Shown piece after piece: positions 53,777 to 63,914 of a stretch of DNA of 64,000 nucleotides; positions within the stretch are counted from its first letter, which is position 1; the number at the start of each line of letters is the position of its first letter. The stretch is from Alphaproteobacteria bacterium. GTDB taxonomy: Bacteria > Pseudomonadota > Alphaproteobacteria > RF32 > CAG-239. The notes beneath the pieces are model-generated. The model was not told the origin of the DNA. It saw nothing but the letters and a program-made list of their open reading frames with translations, and did no database searches. Location: the NCBI GenBank assembly GCA_017501665.1, contig JAFVWM010000036.1, positions 158,498 through 222,497 of the forward strand. Reading direction: 5' to 3'. Both the position numbers and the translations under genes were made by a program.

Positions 53777-54781
53777 CTACTCCTTATCAATAAATGTAAT
53801 ATAAATATACTTTGCGGTCGGAGCCGGATTCTCTACAACAACCTGCAACGGTATTCTTCCTGAAGAAAAAATTTTATCATCCTTTAGTTTTTCATTAAAG
53901 CTTTGTAATAACGATGTTTTATTATCCAAAATTTCAATATGTACTATTGGAATATCAATAGTATCCGACGTAACATTGTTGATAAAGCCTTTTACTTCCA
54001 TTTTTCTTATGCCTTCGTCAACAATATAGTCCCACGTAATGTTTTGAAATTCCAATCCTTCACCAGCAATTTTAGCTTTAACTCCCAAAATCTTATATAT
54101 ACCATTCATAAAAGGAATTTTTCGTACTACATCATATCTGTTATTATACAAAGACAATGAAACAAACACGCAAAAAGCTAACACTATATATTTCCACTTA
54201 ATTTTAAAATGAAAACCTAATATATCTTTGATTTTCAGCCAAATTTTTTCATAAAAGGGTAAAGTTTTTTCACGTTCTATCAAATGTATCGTGTGCTCTG
54301 ACAAACGTTCATATATACTCTCAATATCAATAATTTCATCTTCTTGTTGTTCATTTTCATTTGCTTGTTTTTTCTCCGATTCTAAATCACTCTCTTTAAT
54401 CAAATCGGGAACATCTGATATATTTTTTACTTTTATTTCACCAACTTCAGTTTGTAGCGACATCTGGTTTTCATAAACCTGAGTTTCTTGTTCGGCAACA
54501 ATCTCTAGTTTATCGGCTTCAAAATCTCTATTTGGAAAAATTTCCGAAGTTTGCAAAGCATCAGCATCTCTCATTAATGCAGCCAAAGCATCAAAGGCAT
54601 TTTCTTCACTTATATTTTCTAATTCATTACCATAAACCCTATTGTCCACAGATTTTTCAACCAAACTGCCAACATCAAAAATCTCATTACAGTGACTGCA
54701 CCTGACTTTTTTAGACTTATCTCTAATAAGCTCTTCATCAATTTCATAACCGCAAGAGCATTTGGGACAATACATTAACAT
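53777..54781 (-). CDS. Zinc-ribbon (MJ0042) membrane protein
   Basis: 334 residues. N-terminal zinc ribbon (YCPKC...RCSHCNEIF, CxxC-x19-CxxC), acidic middle, one transmembrane helix (YIVLAFCVFVSLSLY), then a beta C-terminal domain (EVKGFINNVTSDTIDIP) of DUF3426 type. Divergent from ftsE, as in many alphaproteobacteria. Confidence 0.85.
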   Translation of the reverse strand: MLMYCPKCSCGYEIDEELIRDKSKKVRCSHCNEIFDVGSLVEKSVDNRVYGNELENISEENAFDALAALMRDADALQTSEIFPNRDFEADKLEIVAEQETQVYENQMSLQTEVGEIKVKNISDVPDLIKESDLESEKKQANENEQQEDEIIDIESIYERLSEHTIHLIEREKTLPFYEKIWLKIKDILGFHFKIKWKYIVLAFCVFVSLSLYNNRYDVVRKIPFMNGIYKILGVKAKIAGEGLEFQNITWDYIVDEGIRKMEVKGFINNVTSDTIDIPIVHIEILDNKTSLLQSFNEKLKDDKIFSSGRIPLQVVVENPAPTAKYIYITFIDKE

Positions 54782-54902
54782 TTTTAATTTCCTTCCATTC
54801 CGACTATAAAAAGGAAAAAGATTTTAATCAAAGAAAAAAAACACTTTATTAAATGAATAATTACCTATATCTTATTACTCGACAATTAAAGGAGATTCTC
54901 TC

Positions 54903-55619
54903 GTGGCAAATAACACAAAAAACATCATAGAAATGCAAAACGTCGGTATTCGTTATGATAAAGGTCCCGAAATTTTAAGTGACATAAATTTATCATTACC
55001 GAAAGGGTCTTTTCATTTTTTAACCGGACAGAGCGGTGCCGGTAAAACTTCTCTTTTAAGTCTTATGTATCTTAAACAAAAACCAAGTCGCGGACAGTTA
55101 AGCGTTTTTGGGCATAATATAAATTTTACCGATCGCGATCAAATGGCTGTATTGCGTCGTCAAATTGGTGTTGTTTTTCAAGACTTTCATTTAATCGAAC
55201 ATTTGTCTGCATTCGATAACGTCGCTCTCCCTCTAAGAGTCGCTGGCATGAATGAATACGAAATAAAAAAAAGAGTAACCGAATTACTTACATGGGTTGA
55301 ACTCGACTCCCATATGAACAAAAAAACCTCAACCCTTTCCGGCGGTGAAAAACAACGAATAGCCATCGCCCGTGCTGTTATCAACCGCCCCGATTTATTA
55401 CTGGCAGATGAACCAACCGGAAACGTTGATAATATAATCGCCGGCAAATTAATGAAATTATTTGTTGAACTTAACAAGCTCGGAACAACCGTTGTTATTG
55501 CCACTCACTCTGACAAAATAATTCATGATTTTGCATACCCCAGACTTCACTTACAAAACAAGGGGCTACACATATATTATCCATCTGATACATCAATGTT
55601 GCGAGGTATAAATGGCTGA
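54903..55619 (+). CDS. ftsE: Cell-division ATP-binding protein FtsE
   Basis: 238 residues. ABC ATPase: Walker A GQSGAGKTS (42-50), Q-loop VVFQDFHLI, signature LSGGEKQR, Walker B LLLADEPTG. GTG start with AAAGGAG. Drives FtsX and peptidoglycan hydrolase activation at the septum. Overlaps ftsX by 8 nt. Confidence 0.94.
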   Translation: MANNTKNIIEMQNVGIRYDKGPEILSDINLSLPKGSFHFLTGQSGAGKTSLLSLMYLKQKPSRGQLSVFGHNINFTDRDQMAVLRRQIGVVFQDFHLIEHLSAFDNVALPLRVAGMNEYEIKKRVTELLTWVELDSHMNKKTSTLSGGEKQRIAIARAVINRPDLLLADEPTGNVDNIIAGKLMKLFVELNKLGTTVVIATHSDKIIHDFAYPRLHLQNKGLHIYYPSDTSMLRGING

Positions 55620-56526
55620 TTTGCAAACAATATCCAGAAAAAATGAACTTCCTCTAAAAGGCGAAAACACTTCATTATTTTTACAAATAATAATATCTAT
55701 TGCCATTTTTATTTTTGCAATAACACTATCAGGTGTTTTATCAATGAACTCCATGATAAGTAATTGGAACAAAAGCATCTTAGGTTCTATTACCGTTCAA
55801 ATAATACCGATACCCGATTCCAACAAAGAAAAAGTACAAACACAACTTTTAGCTTATGAAGAAAAAGCTGTCGAATTTCTAAAATCAGTAAATGGAATAA
55901 TAAAAGTAACACCGTTAAACGACGAACAATTAGACAATTTACTCCGTCCTTGGCTTGGTGATGACGTATCAATATCTGATTTACCGGCTCCTCGCATAAT
56001 CGATGTAAAATTAGCCAAAGATGCCAACATAGATTTTGATCAACTGCGTGAAGATTTATCTCAAGCATCTCCGCAAGCATCTTTAGATAATCATAAAATT
56101 TGGCTTAATAAATTAATAGCCTTGACCGACGGCTTAAACCTCATTGCCACAACAATTTTAACATTGGTAATTGCCATAACCTCCGGCGCAATTTTTTACA
56201 CAACACAAATGAGTATGGGACTACATAAAGACATTATTGAAATTTTACATATTATCGGAGCAAAAGATACCTACATTGCACAACAATACGCCAAACGTAT
56301 GGGGTTTTTAGGCTTAATTGGCGGAATATTTGGTCTTATATTTGCCATACCCGCAATATTTTTCATAGGAAACTTAGCAAATTCAATCAAAGGAGGTATC
56401 ATAAGCGAAGCAACTCTAGGTATTAATGATTGGCTATACATCTTAATTTTACCATTATTCTCAATGTCAATTTCAATGATGACGGCATATTATACAGTTA
56501 AAAACACTCTAAAAAAGATGCTCTGA
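55612..56526 (+). CDS. ftsX: Cell-division permease FtsX
   Basis: 304 residues. Cytoplasmic N-terminus, TM1 (LFLQIIISIAIFIFAITLSG), extracytoplasmic domain, then three TMs of the MacB/FtsX type. Overlaps both ftsE and the DUF218 gene. Confidence 0.92.
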   Translation: MADLQTISRKNELPLKGENTSLFLQIIISIAIFIFAITLSGVLSMNSMISNWNKSILGSITVQIIPIPDSNKEKVQTQLLAYEEKAVEFLKSVNGIIKVTPLNDEQLDNLLRPWLGDDVSISDLPAPRIIDVKLAKDANIDFDQLREDLSQASPQASLDNHKIWLNKLIALTDGLNLIATTILTLVIAITSGAIFYTTQMSMGLHKDIIEILHIIGAKDTYIAQQYAKRMGFLGLIGGIFGLIFAIPAIFFIGNLANSIKGGIISEATLGINDWLYILILPLFSMSISMMTAYYTVKNTLKKML

Positions 56527-57098
56527 TGAAAAAAGCAATAATTTTAATACCCTTTATATTATGGATTGGAGGATTTTGTTTGTTTGCTTACAAAATCAAC
56601 CGATTAAATGCAGATACCTCTAAGAATACCGATGCCATAATTGTTTTGACCGGCGGACGGAATCGTATTCACGAAGCCACAAACCTCTTTAACGAAAACA
56701 AAGCAAAATATTTATTTATTTCAGGTGTAGCCAAAGATATAACCTTAGATAACATTCAAAACACCCAAAACATCAAGATAAAAAACGTTCAAAACGTCGA
56801 TATAGGATATAATGCCGCCAATACTGTAGAAAATGCAGATGAAACCACCGCTTGGATAAAAAATAACAACATAAAATCAATACGTCTGGTTACATCAAAT
56901 TATCATATATATCGTTCATTACTCGAATTCAGAAAAAACATAAAAGATACAGAAATTTTGCCTCATCCTGTATATTCCGAATACATCGAAAAAAAATGGT
57001 GGACTAGCTGGCAAACTTTCTCGCTTATTTTCAAAGAATATAATAAGCTCCTATGCGCATACATAATAAACAAACTAAAAAAAAGTGAGGTTATATGA
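56526..57098 (+). CDS. YdcF/SanA-like DUF218 protein
   Basis: 190 residues. N-terminal membrane anchor, then DAIIVLTGGRNRIHEA, FISGVA, NTVENADETTAWI and VTSNYHIYRSLLEF, the DUF218 motifs. Cell-envelope role. Overlaps ftsX by 1 nt and plsC by 4 nt. Confidence 0.9.
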   Translation: MKKAIILIPFILWIGGFCLFAYKINRLNADTSKNTDAIIVLTGGRNRIHEATNLFNENKAKYLFISGVAKDITLDNIQNTQNIKIKNVQNVDIGYNAANTVENADETTAWIKNNNIKSIRLVTSNYHIYRSLLEFRKNIKDTEILPHPVYSEYIEKKWWTSWQTFSLIFKEYNKLLCAYIINKLKKSEVI

Positions 57099-57856
57099 TC
57101 TACATTCGCTCTTTAGTATTTAATATTTTAGCATACAGTGTTATCGGGCTGGGTTGCATTGTAAATTCCATTATAGGAATCTTCAATCGAGACGTTACTA
57201 TAAAAGTATGGAATTATGTTGTTTTACCTACTGTAATATTATTACTGAAACACATAGCCAAAATAACCATTGAAGTCCGCGGAAAAGAATATCTTAACCA
57301 AGATAATGCCGTTTATGCAGGTAAACATCAATCTGCTGTCGAGACATATACCTTAACAACATTGATCCCCAAAGCAACCTATGTTATGAAAAAAGAACTC
57401 ACAAAGATCCCCGTATTCGGATGGGCTCAAGCATTTTACGGCATCATTCCTGTTGATCGTTCGGCAGGATCGGCCGCCATGAAAAATATGCTTCGTTGCG
57501 CAAAAGAAATGGTAGAAAAGAAACGCCCGATTATTATATTTCCGGAAGGAACTCGTCGTAAACCGGGACAAGAACCGGCTTATAAACCGGGCGTTGCCCT
57601 TTTATACCAACATCTTAATTTAGCGGTAATCCCGATTGCTTCAAATACCGGATTTTTCTGGGCTAAAAACTCATTTTTGCGTTACCCCGGAAAAATCATC
57701 TATGAAATTATGCCTCCGATTCAACCGGGATTAAACAAACAAGAATTTATGGAAAAACTACAAAATACTATTGAAGAAAAATGTAATGAACTTAATATTG
57801 AAACCATAAACGCTTATCCTTATGTTAGTAACATGTTGTATAAGAAGGAACAATAA
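57095..57856 (+). CDS. plsC: 1-acyl-sn-glycerol-3-phosphate acyltransferase
   Basis: 253 residues. Acyltransferase block KHQSAVETY (H followed by E at +5 in place of the usual Asp), IIPVDRSAGSAAM, FPEGTRRKPG. Makes phosphatidic acid at the inner membrane. HX4E is seen in alphaproteobacterial PlsC as far as I recall. Confidence 0.92.
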   Translation: MIYIRSLVFNILAYSVIGLGCIVNSIIGIFNRDVTIKVWNYVVLPTVILLLKHIAKITIEVRGKEYLNQDNAVYAGKHQSAVETYTLTTLIPKATYVMKKELTKIPVFGWAQAFYGIIPVDRSAGSAAMKNMLRCAKEMVEKKRPIIIFPEGTRRKPGQEPAYKPGVALLYQHLNLAVIPIASNTGFFWAKNSFLRYPGKIIYEIMPPIQPGLNKQEFMEKLQNTIEEKCNELNIETINAYPYVSNMLYKKEQ

Positions 57857-57859
57857 AAA

Positions 57860-58957
57860 GTGAAACCGTTTTTCAAAGAAATCCTTTTAACTTTTGCCGA
57901 TATCCTAGCAAGCTTTAGGTTTTCACTAAAAAATAATGTCAATGCCGTATATAAGCCGATACTTGCCGGTATGTTTTCGTTTAGTATAGTATTTAGCGGA
58001 ATATATATTACAGCATCACGCAATCTAGCTATCAAACAAATAAAAGCAAACATCTCGCAAACAATTTCATATTTAAATGAATTTGGACTCGACGTTGCCT
58101 ACGATAATATTGAATTCAACTCTATGATGTTTTACCCGTTAGTCAAAATAGAAAATTTAAAATTTTACAGTGTAACATCATTAAATGACTGGGCCATAAA
58201 ATTTAAAACAGTAAAAGCCTATCCTAATCTTATCGGCACCCAAAGAATCCGTTTTACACCCACTGATGGTGGCACGTTTACCTTTAACGAATTTTCTTCT
58301 GATATGACCTCTGAAGAGACATTTCTTGATATCATAACTAAAAAATCAAAATTTGATGAACTGATTTTTCATACCGAAAATATAAACATAAAAGATTTTG
58401 CTAAAATTGAAAAAGCTGTATTTCTAATAAAATCCGAAAATACACCTGAAGTAGCCTCGTTTACCACACCTTCATACACATCAATGTTTGAAGTAAACAA
58501 TGTAAAGATAAACGGCCTTGTTGATTACCCCCTGTCATCTAATTTAAAATTAATTTATGCAAAAGCTAATATCATGGGAAAAATCATTCCTGACGAACTT
58601 GCAAAAGTGTCTCTTGAAAATTGGATTTTGCATGGCGGACTTATAGATGTTCCTAATATCATATTACAGTGGGAACCTCTTACACTTGTCGGACGTGGTG
58701 ATATAAGCTTCAGCGAAAATTTTTCTCCGCGAATTTACTTTAACACTTCATCAAAAGGACTGCTAACTTTGTTAAATGATTTGCAAAAGCGCGAAGTTTT
58801 AGACTCCAGCAATGTGTTCATTGCCAACATAATGCTTAAAAACAAAGCCTACAAAATAAACGATGATGACGAAGAACTAACCATTTCAACACCGATAGGA
58901 TATGCCGATAAAATCTTGACTATCGAAAACTTACCATTAAAAGATTTTACAAAATAA
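57860..58957 (+). CDS. DUF2125-like membrane-anchored protein
   Basis: 365 residues. GTG start. One N-terminal TM (ILAGMFSFSIVFSGIYITA), then a long periplasmic beta-rich domain similar to DUF2125 (YDNIEFNSMMFYPLVKIENL). 3 nt after plsC, end of the ftsEX cluster. Function unknown. Confidence 0.72.
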   Translation: MKPFFKEILLTFADILASFRFSLKNNVNAVYKPILAGMFSFSIVFSGIYITASRNLAIKQIKANISQTISYLNEFGLDVAYDNIEFNSMMFYPLVKIENLKFYSVTSLNDWAIKFKTVKAYPNLIGTQRIRFTPTDGGTFTFNEFSSDMTSEETFLDIITKKSKFDELIFHTENINIKDFAKIEKAVFLIKSENTPEVASFTTPSYTSMFEVNNVKINGLVDYPLSSNLKLIYAKANIMGKIIPDELAKVSLENWILHGGLIDVPNIILQWEPLTLVGRGDISFSENFSPRIYFNTSSKGLLTLLNDLQKREVLDSSNVFIANIMLKNKAYKINDDDEELTISTPIGYADKILTIENLPLKDFTK

Positions 58958-59486
58958 ATTCAGCAATTACAACTTTGGCAATGCCATAACGCCGTTCGTC
59001 TGAAACGTGATATTTTTCAGGAAAATTACAGATTTCGTTTTTTTCCAACTCAACCAAACAAAGCGCTCCGTTATTAAGATATTCCATGGCATTAAGTAAA
59101 GCTTTTTCACTTAATCCTTTGTTATAGGGCGCGTCCATAAATAGTACATCAAACCTTTCGTCCAATGGTAAAGGCTTTGTTGCATCAGTTTTTACAACAT
59201 TAATTTTAGCTTTATCATTTTCAAAAAGTTTAACATTTTTTTGCAAATCCTTTATATCGATATCAACTAATGCAACTTTTGCAAATCCCTGAGATATGGC
59301 CTCCAACCCGACCGCACCGCTACCCGAAAAAATATCTAACAATTTGTATTCGCTAAAATTTGCACCTAATCTGTTACGCAAAATGTTAAACAAAGCCTCT
59401 CTGGCCTTATCAGAAGTCGGTCTTACATTTTCTGATTGAGGTGAAAACAATTTTTTCCCTCTGTATTTTCCGCCGATTATTCTCAT
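58947..59486 (-). CDS. rsmD: 16S rRNA (guanine966-N2)-methyltransferase
   Basis: 179 residues: MRIIGGKYRGKKL, RPTSDKAREALFN, LDIFSGSGAVGLEA, and FMDAPY (DPPY-like motif with A). Overlaps rluB by 4 nt. Confidence 0.95.
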   Translation of the reverse strand: MRIIGGKYRGKKLFSPQSENVRPTSDKAREALFNILRNRLGANFSEYKLLDIFSGSGAVGLEAISQGFAKVALVDIDIKDLQKNVKLFENDKAKINVVKTDATKPLPLDERFDVLFMDAPYNKGLSEKALLNAMEYLNNGALCLVELEKNEICNFPEKYHVSDERRYGIAKVVIAEFIL

Positions 59487-60205
59487 AATTCAAACTTTGA
59501 TCCAAGCTGTTCAACCAATATTTTATGTGGTACTTCCTTAATCTCTCCTTTTTTAAGACTTCCTAATTGAAAAGGTCCGTAAGATAAACGAATAAGTCGC
59601 GAAACTTCCAATCCTATATGTTTCATAACTTTTCTTACCTCACGATTTTTACCTTCAGACAAAGAAACCATCAACCACGTATTTGCACCTTGTTTAGCTT
59701 CAACGACAGCCTTAATCGGACCATATTCAACTCCGTCAGCCACAATTCCGTTTTGCAAATCCTTCAATTTTTTTTCATCTACATTACCGAACACTCTGAC
59801 CTTATATCGTCTGACCCACGCATTAGACGGTAACTCAATATAACGCGAAAGTTCACCGTCATTAGTTAATAAAAGCAACCCTTCCGAATTAAGATCCAGA
59901 CGACCGATAGAAATCACTCTTGGCATATTAGGCGGCAAATTATCAAACACTGTCGGTCTGTTTTTTTCATCTTTATGGGTTGTAACAAGACCGGCCGGCT
60001 TATGATATAACCACAAACGCGTGTCTTGTTTTTTAGGCAACTTTTCTCCATCCAATAATATTTTTTCATCACCTGTAACATTAAATGCCACATCTTTTAA
60101 GACTTCACCATTTATTGTAATACGTTCCTGCGCAATCAGCTTTTCTGCCTCACGCCTTGAACACACACCTAAACGAGCCAAATATTTTGCAATTCTCATC
60201 GTCAT
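59483..60205 (-). CDS. rluB: RluB/RsuA-family pseudouridine synthase
   Basis: 240 residues. N-terminal S4 domain (MRIAKYLARLGVCSRREAEKLI), catalytic GRLDLNSEGLLLLTNDG with the conserved Asp, and EGKNREVRKVM. Modifies 23S (RluB) or 16S (RsuA) rRNA; RluB favoured from context. Confidence 0.9.
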   Translation of the reverse strand: MTMRIAKYLARLGVCSRREAEKLIAQERITINGEVLKDVAFNVTGDEKILLDGEKLPKKQDTRLWLYHKPAGLVTTHKDEKNRPTVFDNLPPNMPRVISIGRLDLNSEGLLLLTNDGELSRYIELPSNAWVRRYKVRVFGNVDEKKLKDLQNGIVADGVEYGPIKAVVEAKQGANTWLMVSLSEGKNREVRKVMKHIGLEVSRLIRLSYGPFQLGSLKKGEIKEVPHKILVEQLGSKFEL

Positions 60206-60275
60206 TTTTTTCTTTCCTTTTTTTTAATCTTCTATCATAATCCAAAAAAAATACAACAAAAAAAGGCCACTAAAA

Positions 60276-60737
60276 ATGACACCTGAAGAATATATGCAAA
60301 AGGCTCTAAATTTAGCAAAAATATCTACAACACAAGACGAAATTCCCGTCGGTTGTCTTATAGTTGATTCTGCTACCGGAGAAATTATAACTTCCACACA
60401 CAATTTAAGCCAACATAGTGAAGATGCTACTGCTCATGCCGAAATTTTGGCCATTCGTCAAGCTTGCCAAATTCTAAAACAAAATCGTCTTTGGGATATG
60501 GATATGTATGTAACCCTAGAACCTTGCACTATGTGTGCATCTGCCATATCTTTTGCCCGTATAAAAAATTTATATTTCGGCGCCTATGACGAAAAAGGTG
60601 GTGCAGTTATAAACGGTGTTAAATTTTACGAACAAAAAACCTGCCATCATAAACCAAATGTGGTTGGCGGAATTTTAGAAGAAAAATGTTCACAAATCCT
60701 AAAAGATTTTTTCAAAAACAAGCGCATAAAAGATTAG
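60276..60737 (+). CDS. tadA: tRNA-specific adenosine deaminase
   Basis: 153 residues. Zinc deaminase motifs HAE (54-56) and PCTMC (83-87). Converts A34 to inosine in tRNA-Arg. Divergent from rluB, as is common; converges with the PHP gene, overlapping by 4 nt. Confidence 0.94.
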   Translation: MTPEEYMQKALNLAKISTTQDEIPVGCLIVDSATGEIITSTHNLSQHSEDATAHAEILAIRQACQILKQNRLWDMDMYVTLEPCTMCASAISFARIKNLYFGAYDEKGGAVINGVKFYEQKTCHHKPNVVGGILEEKCSQILKDFFKNKRIKD

Positions 60738-61624
60738 ATATATTCAGCTAAATCGCTATAATATCCTTCAGATGTTTTTTCCCTTGTTTTAATAACTTCA
60801 AATATTACATCGGGGACCCTCAAATCACCCTTACCGCAACCTATTTCAACATCAGGATGCGCACCACCGTGATAGTCAGAACCGCCGGACGAAATCAAGC
60901 CCAATTCCTTTATCATTTCAAGATATTCTTTTTTCAATTTATTGTTATGGTCGGAATGAAAAACCTCAATACCGGCCAAACCGCACGATTTCAATTCCTT
61001 AAACAACTCAAACAAATCTCTACCTGTTTTTTTTGTATGTATCGGATGTGCTAAAACCGGAACAGCACCATTATCTGAAACAAACTCAATCACATCACAA
61101 AACATCGGCTCATTCTTTGGCACATATGCACAACACCCTTTATTCAAATATTTTGTAAATCCCTCATCCCAACTGTTTATATAACCGCCTTTTAACATTG
61201 CCGCTACAACATGAGGTTTACCGACCTGATTTCTCGGCATACCGTCACTATCTAAAAACACATCATCACGATTTAGTTTAATACCTAAATTATCTAATAA
61301 ACTAAGCCTTTCTTCGGTAACTCGAATTCTTTCATCTCTCATATTTTTTTGAAATTCAATAAATGATGATAAATTTTTTTCAGGTATATCCAAAGCAACA
61401 ATTTCCATCGAAATATTAGGATAATTAACCGACATTTCACTTGCATGCATAGTCATAACTTTGTGTTTTTCGCCGGCTAAAGCAAATCTTTCACATCCCA
61501 AAACCGAATCATGATCGGTCAAAGCAACAGCCTTTAATTTTTTTTCGACAATTTTAATCATCAAATCTTCCGGTGAGTACATACCATCAGAAAAAAGCGA
61601 ATGCATATGCAAGTCAATCATCAA
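60734..61624 (-). CDS. PHP-domain phosphoesterase (RNase AM/TrpH-like)
   Basis: 296 residues. DLHMHSLFSDG (H6, H8), LTDHDSV, PVLAHPIHT, GGSDYHGG: the metal-binding motifs of the PHP family. RNase AM degrades 5'-phosphorylated oligoribonucleotides and 3',5'-bisphosphates; which role applies here is not visible. Confidence 0.9.
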   Translation of the reverse strand: MMIDLHMHSLFSDGMYSPEDLMIKIVEKKLKAVALTDHDSVLGCERFALAGEKHKVMTMHASEMSVNYPNISMEIVALDIPEKNLSSFIEFQKNMRDERIRVTEERLSLLDNLGIKLNRDDVFLDSDGMPRNQVGKPHVVAAMLKGGYINSWDEGFTKYLNKGCCAYVPKNEPMFCDVIEFVSDNGAVPVLAHPIHTKKTGRDLFELFKELKSCGLAGIEVFHSDHNNKLKKEYLEMIKELGLISSGGSDYHGGAHPDVEIGCGKGDLRVPDVIFEVIKTREKTSEGYYSDLAEYI

Positions 61625-61745
61625 TCACACCTATATTTTCTATTTCTTTTCCTACACAAATTAACACATTTGAATATTGCTTGTAAATAGCGATTTTATT
61701 TGTATTATAAAAATAAATCAAACAAAATGCTATTATGGTAAAAAT

Positions 61746-62948
61746 ATGAAAATATACGAAGTCGGAGGATGTGTCAGAGATAAGTTACTTGGTCGAAAGC
61801 CAAGTGATTTTGACCATGTTGTTGTTGGTGCAACTACTGAAGATATGCTTAGCTTAGGCTTTAAACAAGTTGGCAAAAATTTTCCGGTATTTATTAAAAA
61901 CGGACAAGAATATGCTCTCGCTCGCAAAGAAATAAAAACCGGTAACAAGCACAACGACTTCAAATTCATTTTTACACCTGATATAACTTTACAACAAGAT
62001 TTAGAACGTCGTGATTTCACCTGCAATGCTTTGGCATATGATAAAGAAAATAATAAAATAATCGATTATCATAACGGCATTGAAGATATCAAAAACAAGG
62101 TATTACGCCACGTTAATTCCGTTCATTTTCCCGAGGATCCTTTACGTGTTTTGCGTATGTGCCGATTCTCAGCCCAACTTGATTTTGAAATAGAACCGGA
62201 AACCCTATCTTTAGCTAAAACAATGGTTTCAAAAGGCACACTTGCACATTTGTCTGCCGAACGAATTTGGCAAGAAATATACAAGGCTCTTAATACATCA
62301 AAATTTGACAAATTTATTTTATCCATGCGTGAATGCGGGGCACTAAGAGTAATTTTACCGGAAATTGATGAAATGTTTACTACTCCCGAAAATCCTCAAA
62401 CTCATCCCGAAGGAAATGTTGGAGCTCATACCATTCTTGCTATTCAACACGTTGCAAAATGTCCGCCGATTGTAAAATTTTCATCACTCATGCACGATGT
62501 CGGCAAAACCTTAACCCCAAAAGAACAACTTCCTAACCATGCAGGACACGAGATAACCGGACCTGAACTCATAAACAAAATATGTTTGCGCTTAAAGGTA
62601 CCAAATAATTTTAAAGAATTTGCAAAAACATCATGCTTATATCACGATCGTTTTTATCATATCCTAAAACTCAGTCCCGAAGATTTATATCAAACTCTTT
62701 TTGCTCTTCAAAAATTTAATATCGATGACTTAATATACTTTTTCCGCTCAGATTATTTCGGACGAGCCAAACAAAAACCGGCAGAAATTCAAAAGGAAAA
62801 AGAAGATTTTTTCAAAAAAATGATGAATATTTTAAAAAATATAAAAGCCTCTGATATACCGAACTTTGAAAAAATAAACAAAGATGCAAACTTCAAAGAA
62901 AAATTACGCGAATATAAAATTCAAATTCTCAAAGAAAATATAATATAA
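61746..62948 (+). CDS. cca: CCA-adding tRNA nucleotidyltransferase
   Basis: 400 residues. YEVGGCVRDKLLGRKPSDFDHVV (GG and DxD), RRDFTCNALAYD, EDPLRVLRMCRFSAQLDF and an HD domain (LMHDVGK). Full-length class II with HD, like E. coli Cca. The ATG at 61746 is chosen because the GG motif then lies at the family's usual distance; ribosome site is weak (ATGGTAAAA). The tRNA-Thr above encodes its CCA, so repair may be the main role. Confidence 0.93.
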   Translation: MKIYEVGGCVRDKLLGRKPSDFDHVVVGATTEDMLSLGFKQVGKNFPVFIKNGQEYALARKEIKTGNKHNDFKFIFTPDITLQQDLERRDFTCNALAYDKENNKIIDYHNGIEDIKNKVLRHVNSVHFPEDPLRVLRMCRFSAQLDFEIEPETLSLAKTMVSKGTLAHLSAERIWQEIYKALNTSKFDKFILSMRECGALRVILPEIDEMFTTPENPQTHPEGNVGAHTILAIQHVAKCPPIVKFSSLMHDVGKTLTPKEQLPNHAGHEITGPELINKICLRLKVPNNFKEFAKTSCLYHDRFYHILKLSPEDLYQTLFALQKFNIDDLIYFFRSDYFGRAKQKPAEIQKEKEDFFKKMMNILKNIKASDIPNFEKINKDANFKEKLREYKIQILKENII

Positions 62949-63039
62949 AAAAATTGTATTTATACACTTTACTTTTATTTCAAATCTGCTATACAAAAAA
63001 GACCAAAAAATTATTGTTAAATTAAAAAAATTAAAAAAA

Positions 63040-63429
63040 ATGAAAAACAAAGCAATCAAAAAATTAGCCGTTTGCATCGCCTTTGCGATGGTTATTCCGG
63101 CATCTGTTATATTAATAACAGAAAACATGTTAGCATACCAAATTGTAGGTGTTTGCGCAATTGCCGGCTACATACTTGGTATCATAGAAATTTTAACTAT
63201 CGGCTCATCCGATAGAAATGTAAAAATTTCTACACTATCACAGGCTATTGATGTTGGTTATATTTTAACATTTCTAGCCGGCATCTATGCTTTATTGGCC
63301 TTTGTTACGCTAACACCATACGTAATAATTGCCACTATCGCAATCGCATTAATTCAGATAATGTATCATATTATATTTCCTGTGCTGGGAAAACAGATGT
63401 ATTATCGACGATTAAGAAGAAAAGTATAA
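63040..63429 (+). CDS. Small multi-pass membrane protein, unknown
   Basis: 129 residues with four hydrophobic segments. Promoter-like TTTACT-16-TATACA at 62968-62995. A-rich leader, no Shine-Dalgarno, as in the island genes. Terminator follows. Confidence 0.62.
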   Translation: MKNKAIKKLAVCIAFAMVIPASVILITENMLAYQIVGVCAIAGYILGIIEILTIGSSDRNVKISTLSQAIDVGYILTFLAGIYALLAFVTLTPYVIIATIAIALIQIMYHIIFPVLGKQMYYRRLRRKV

Positions 63430-63436
63430 TTTTAAT

Positions 63437-63473
63437 GAGCTTAGGTAAAAAATAACCTAAGCTCTGTTTTTTT
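63437..63473. terminator. Terminator
   Basis: GAGCTTAGGT pairs with ACCTAAGCTC, then a T run. Confidence 0.87.
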
Positions 63474-63529
63474 ATTGCATAACTCAAAATATTTTTTATA
63501 CTAAAACTACAACAACAAGGATAAACACT

Positions 63530-63706
63530 ATGAGCGCCGAAATAATTGATTTCAACAAATTTGTCGAAGATTCGAAACGAATTAACATTTCCCACGAAAC
63601 TTTGGTTGAAAAAGAAAAAGATGAATGCGAAAAAATAATAGAAGAAATGCAAGCTACCGTAAACAAGCTCAATCTGATGTTTCCGACTTCAGATAAAAAC
63701 AAATGA
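63530..63706 (+). CDS. 58-aa coiled-coil protein, unknown
   Basis: MSAEIIDFNKFVEDSKRINI then a Glu/Lys-rich helix to the end. AAGGA lies 8 nt before the ATG. Short charged helix proteins of this kind are unassigned. Confidence 0.55.
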   Translation: MSAEIIDFNKFVEDSKRINISHETLVEKEKDECEKIIEEMQATVNKLNLMFPTSDKNK

Positions 63707-63830
63707 TACATTCCGCCATCTGTAACTCTTCTAATGAATTGTTTTATAATACAAATTTAAAAATTAAACAAAATAATAATTCCATTATTTTTCTTATTAT
63801 CACAAAATTCTAATCAATAAAAAATTTCAT

Positions 63831-63860
63831 AGATATCCACGGGTAAACCCGTGGATATCT
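63831..63860. repeat. Perfect 14-bp inverted repeat
   Basis: AGATATCCACGGGT and ACCCGTGGATATCT with AA between. No T run follows, so it may be a protein-binding palindrome, a processing stem or a poor terminator. 63707-63914 otherwise holds nothing I can support. Confidence 0.65.
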
Positions 63861-63914
63861 ATTAACAAACATAAACAAGGAAGAAGATCAAAGCAGCGAA
63901 TTAATATGGTTAGA

